Made by a program: the position numbers and the translations under genes. Below are positions 60,043-64,000 of a stretch of DNA of 64,000 nucleotides, one piece after another. Position 1 is the first letter of the stretch. Every line of letters begins with the position of its first letter. Under the pieces are notes generated by a model that searched no databases, had not been told where the DNA came from, and saw only the letters and a program-made list of their open reading frames with translations. Location: assembly GCA_028622995.1 (NCBI GenBank), contig JAJQJQ010000005.1:4588001-4652000 (forward strand). The letters are read 5' to 3'. This stretch comes from Panagrolaimus kolymaensis. Its lineage: Eukaryota; Nematoda; Chromadorea; Rhabditida; Panagrolaimidae.

Positions 60043-61886
60043 TTATCGTGGTGTTTCTTCTGTTGTTGGTAAAGCATTATAACCACCTTCGTGTTGTTTA
60101 GCATTACTTAAACGTTTGTCTTTGAGGAGTAGAGCTGAAAAAGAAAATCCGATATTCATATTTAGAAGCTTCAAAAATCAATAAAAGAAAATTTATCTTA
60201 CTCGCTTCAGGATGAGCATAAGCATTCGATAAATGGCGATTATGTTCGAGATCGTGTTGAGCCAATTGATCCTTACAATAATGATGAACAATTCCTGCTC
60301 CAAATGCATCACCAATTACATTGATGGATGTACGGAATCGATCACTAAAAACAATTTTAAAAATCTTTACAAAGATAAAGAGAAAAATCTTACAGCAACC
60401 AATCAACTGCAACAATGAGAGAAACATCATTTACAGGGAGGCCAACTGCAGTTAAAACAAGTAACATTGTAACAAGACCTGCAGAAGGAACGGAAGCTGC
60501 ACCAATGGATGCAAGGGTTGCGGTGAGGGAAACGGTGACAACTTGTCCAAGAGAGAGATTTATGCCGTTCATTTGGGCAATAAAGATAGCTGCAACGGCT
60601 TCATATAAAGCTGTTCCATCCTAAAATTTTAAGTTCGATGAAGGCAAAAGTCTTAAAGTCACAAACCATGTTAATTGTGGCGCCAACAGGCAGGACAAAA
60701 CGCGTAACTCTTCTATCCACACCTAAATTTTCTTCCAAACATCGGAAAGTCATTGGCAAAGTTGCAGAACTAAAACTCTCAATAAATTAACAACTTTATT
60801 TTAAAAATTTCACAAACCTTGAAGCTGTTCCAAGTGCAGTAATCCAAGCTTGAAGGAGTCCACGCATATATTTATATGGATTCTTTTTGGTTGCAAGGAA
60901 ATAAATCAATGGAAGAGTAATCAATGAATGAATTACAAGTCCAGTCAAAACTGTAACCATATAAAGTGCAAGCATTCGAGCGGTATCACTAATATCATGA
61001 ATGCCAAGAATTTTTCCCATAATTAAACACATAATACCGATGGGAGAATACCACATAACAATCATAACAAGTTTCATAATTGCTTTATCCAATGCTGAAA
61101 AGAATGCAACTATTACGGCTGCTTCTTCTTCCATATGACTCAAAATAATTCCAAATGCAATACAAAATACGATAACGCCTGAAAATACGAATATTTAAAT
61201 CCTTTAACATTTGCTTCAAATCGAAAGGTAATTCAAAATTAAAAAACAAACTCACCCAAAACATTCATGCCTTCAGTATATTCAACGGAAGGTTTAAAAT
61301 AATCATAAGTTCCATTTGCTACAGCTGCCAGATAATCCGTGTCATTCTTTTTTAAAATTTTCGGTCTAACTCGAACATATTTTGTTTGAACTTGTTGAAA
61401 AGTGGCTTGAACAATATTTTCTGGGAATGTGTTTCGTAATAAATCCAAAAAGGTATCAATTGTGGAAACATTTTTTGCATCCGTTCCTGATCCCAAATCT
61501 TCTTTAATGGATGGATCACCTGGATGAATTGAGAGTACAAGAATAATACCAGTAATAACCGCAATTACAGTGGTTGCAAAATAATATGCAATCGCATACG
61601 ATCCCATTTTACCTGATGATTTTGCATCAAGTTGGGCGAGACCTTAACAAAAATAAGTAATAACTGGCTATAAAATAAAGAAAGATTTACCTGCAATAAG
61701 TGAACTAACAATAAGTGGCAGTATCATCATTTTTAACATGTGCATTAATAATTCACCAGGAAAACTTATTAACATTACAGTTTGAGGTGATGGATTTGTA
61801 TATCTTAAACCAAATCCTAATACTGCCCCAAGGATGACGGATAAAATCGTCAAAATCAATAGAAGGTTCTTCCGTATCCAAGACAT
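60043..61886 (-). CDS. Excitatory amino acid (glutamate) transporter, SLC1 family
   Basis: Sodium-coupled transporter that clears glutamate from the extracellular space. Exons 61691-61886, 61256-61642, 60818-61178, 60667-60769, 60394-60620, 60202-60344 and 60043-60134 give 502 residues, the usual length. The N-terminus reads [20 protein letters not shown]. Family motifs: the serine-rich hairpin [10 protein letters not shown], the sodium-site loop [22 protein letters not shown]2 [11 protein letters not shown], and the substrate site [19 protein letters not shown], which has the Arg typical of glutamate carriers. A large loop with potential N-glycosylation sites (KNDTD, NGTYD) lies between spans 3 and 4. 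ATG stands directly behind an acceptor TTTATAG, so an upstream coding exon cannot be excluded. Confidence 0.94.
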
Positions 61887-64000
61887 CTATAAATAAAATC
61901 AGTGGATGGAAGGATTGTAAAAAAAAATAAGTGCATTTGAAAGCAACGAACACGTACAATAATCGAAATGCTTTATTTTATTCTTTTGAGGCTTGATGTT
62001 TGAAATAAAAATTATAGAATTAAAATTTTGTGCTAAATGTTTTTAAATTCAAAATGAAATTATGCTTCTTCTCTCAGTAACTTTACTGTAAAAAATTTAG
62101 GCCATTTTAGTAGCTTTTTTTCTTTTCGCTATCAAAAAATCCCTTCTTCAAACACCTTTGCCATTTTAGAAAAAAAAAATAAAATAAAGCATTAAATCAA
62201 TGTAAATTACCGTATAACAACAACAATAATAATAAAAAACATTCACAAAAAAGAAAAGAAAATAACACAACTCCTAAAAAAATCTTTCTTCTTCGACCAT
62301 TGTTGCTTTATTTTCTGTTTCCTTTCGTTTACTTTTTATTATTATTTTTTGTCAACTCCGCCAGAGGTGACTTTATAATTGCTTTTTCATAGAGATGCGG
62401 CTTTTAACTTCTCTCAAGAAATAAAAAATAGAAAAGATGAGCGAGAAAAATGCTTTTTAAGAAAAGAAAAAGAAAATAGTCAAAAAGCAATTATGTGTTT
62501 TTTTGCCAAGTTTTTTTCTTCTTCTAAGAGATGAAGAAGACCTTGTTCTTCGAGAAGAAAGTTTTTTTGCAAGAAATAATAAAAGTGTTTTAAAAGGTAA
62601 AAACGCAATAATAAAAATAATAATATTTGGTGATTTTAAGAAATTCATGGTAATCGACAAATCAGAAGGGAAAATAAAAGCTTATAAATCAAGTATGCAA
62701 AGATACACGAAACGATAGAGTAAAGAAATATTCAATAAATAATAAATGAAAGTTGTTAAACTATCCTCAATTACACCCTCAATTAAAAATAATATCTTAC
62801 AAGAATTCAGCTGATTCAAAAGTTGTTTTTCTTTGAGACTTCCTTGCTATTTTTGCTTCTTCGACCAAGAATCACAATTTACTCAACTATGAAAAACTGT
62901 GCTTTAAACTAAAGATTTATAGCAGAAGTTTTTAAAAAAGATAAAAGAATAAAAATGTCAAATTCAGCGCTTATTTGTGTTTGTGTAAACTTTAGCTTTC
63001 CCCTCTGAAACCAATCTGTAGTTAAACAAAGTCTGTCTTGGTCTTTTGTTTTTCTATTTTTTTTTTGCATTAAAAAAAGCAACTAATCAAAATTTTAATT
63101 TACACTTTTTTTAATGCAAAAAAAGAAAGCAAATTAGCAAAGCAACGAGCGGGGGAAAATATGATTAATGCAAGAAAAATTGAAGATTACCCTTCTCTTG
63201 AAGCAGCTAATGGCACAGAAGAGCTTATTTACGTGAAATAACACCACCACTAACTAACTACCACGTGTGGAGGACTCAAGAGAGTATGAAAAAAAAACAT
63301 AATCAGAAAAATTATTTATGAAAACAACAAATTCGATAAAAAAAATATGTAAATCTTAAAAAAACGGCAAATTAAAAGATGAATGATTTTAAAGGCTAAA
63401 AAATATCGAGTAAAGGCAATTGTTTCGGACATGTGAGCGAGCGATGGATTGGGTGAATGAATCAAAGCTTGCAACAAATTTCTTCTCCTTTTTGCAAAAG
63501 CGAAAGAAGATTAATTTAGTAAAAAGTGAACGTAAAGAATTGTGAGATAACTTTTAAAAATTTTGTTGTGTAATAAAAAAAAGTAAAATATAAAACTAAA
63601 GTTGCAAATGGAATAAAAAGTAATTATGTTTCCATCAAAAAGATTGGAAAACTTTCCTAAAATTTTTAATAAAAATTAATTTATTTTTTATGATTGTCAG
63701 TTTAAGTAAAAGCTTTAACTGACAAATAATAAAAAAAATCAAGTGATTAACTAATATTTAATTGACTAAAATTTTTTATATTGATCGCTCAAAAAAAAGG
63801 AGAACGAATGACTCAAGATTGAAGCAGACTCTAGTCTCGCGTAAAGCTTGAGTTAGTCAAAAATAAATACGAAGAAAAAAAAGTGTGAAATAAGAAAGCG
63901 ATCAAATTTTTTTGTTACAACGTTAAAACAAAACAAGAAATGATTGATACCCAACAAAAAAAAAGCAAACAACCCAACCAATAATACTAACCAACCACAA
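61887..64000. other. Upstream region of the glutamate transporter, no gene seen
   Basis: About 2.1 kb of A/T-rich DNA to the window edge. Likely the promoter of the transporter. Short frames here show no coding character. Confidence 0.45.

Noticed and set aside
1..64000. CRISPR arrays, bacterial operons, riboswitches
   Set aside because: The DNA is clearly eukaryotic with spliced genes. No regularly spaced repeats or bacterial signals were seen. No tRNA or rRNA was recognised by eye, though a tRNA scan would be needed to exclude them.

Overview
The window looks like chromosomal DNA of an animal, most likely a nematode or close relative. Genes are split by many introns of about 45-80 bases with GTAAGT-like donors and TTTTAG or TTTCAG acceptors. 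Start codons often sit just behind a free acceptor, as expected for spliced-leader trans-splicing, and same-strand genes are packed 100-230 bases apart in operon-like runs. Bases between genes are very A/T-rich and full of homopolymer runs. The species cannot be fixed from the sequence alone.

Layout: the C-terminal part of transcription elongation factor SPT5 opens the window (2-2155). A cluster of three short transposon-like elements follows (2639-3310), then about 7.5 kb with no clear gene, containing a hAT-type MITE at 8663-8842. Next come an aquaglyceroporin (11951-13011), a secreted EF-hand protein (16110-16679), a single-pass membrane protein with a proline-rich tail (17518-18021, minus), MED4 (18937-19788, minus), a small MGCC lipid-anchor-type protein (20019-20547, minus), a thiolase-SCP2 fusion (21398-23509) and a serine-rich protein of unknown function (23804-29051, minus) with a 3.5 kb intron. 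From 29 to 37 kb no gene was found, but there are two large inverted-repeat elements.

The right half holds an LDL-receptor class A membrane protein (37032-38590, minus), eIF2B gamma (39546-41679, minus) and trans-2-enoyl-CoA reductase TECR (41904-43061, minus). These are followed by a plus-strand trio (WD40-like, ZNHIT2-like, mitochondrial ribosomal protein bL21m; 43578-46604), a possible insulin-like peptide (46677-47183, minus) and a FAXC/metaxin-like protein (47913-48973). Then come two convergent secreted CUB-like paralogues (50478-51330 plus, 51651-53208 minus), a doubtful membrane-protein gene (55541-56024, minus), a cysteine-rich small membrane protein (58343-59036) and an SLC1 glutamate transporter (60043-61886, minus).

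Most genes are ordinary housekeeping or membrane genes. The most unusual structure is a 184-bp block, covering an exon end, an intron and a terminal exon, shared by the adjacent MED4 and MGCC genes. As a result the two unrelated proteins end in nearly the same 48 residues. Other points of note are the CUB-like pair, five transposon-like foldbacks (four with recognisable target duplications), a TAF1-like zinc-knuckle relic inside an eIF2B intron, and two GC-AG introns in TECR. Exon coordinates were worked out by hand from reading frame and splice-site logic, and single-base errors are possible.
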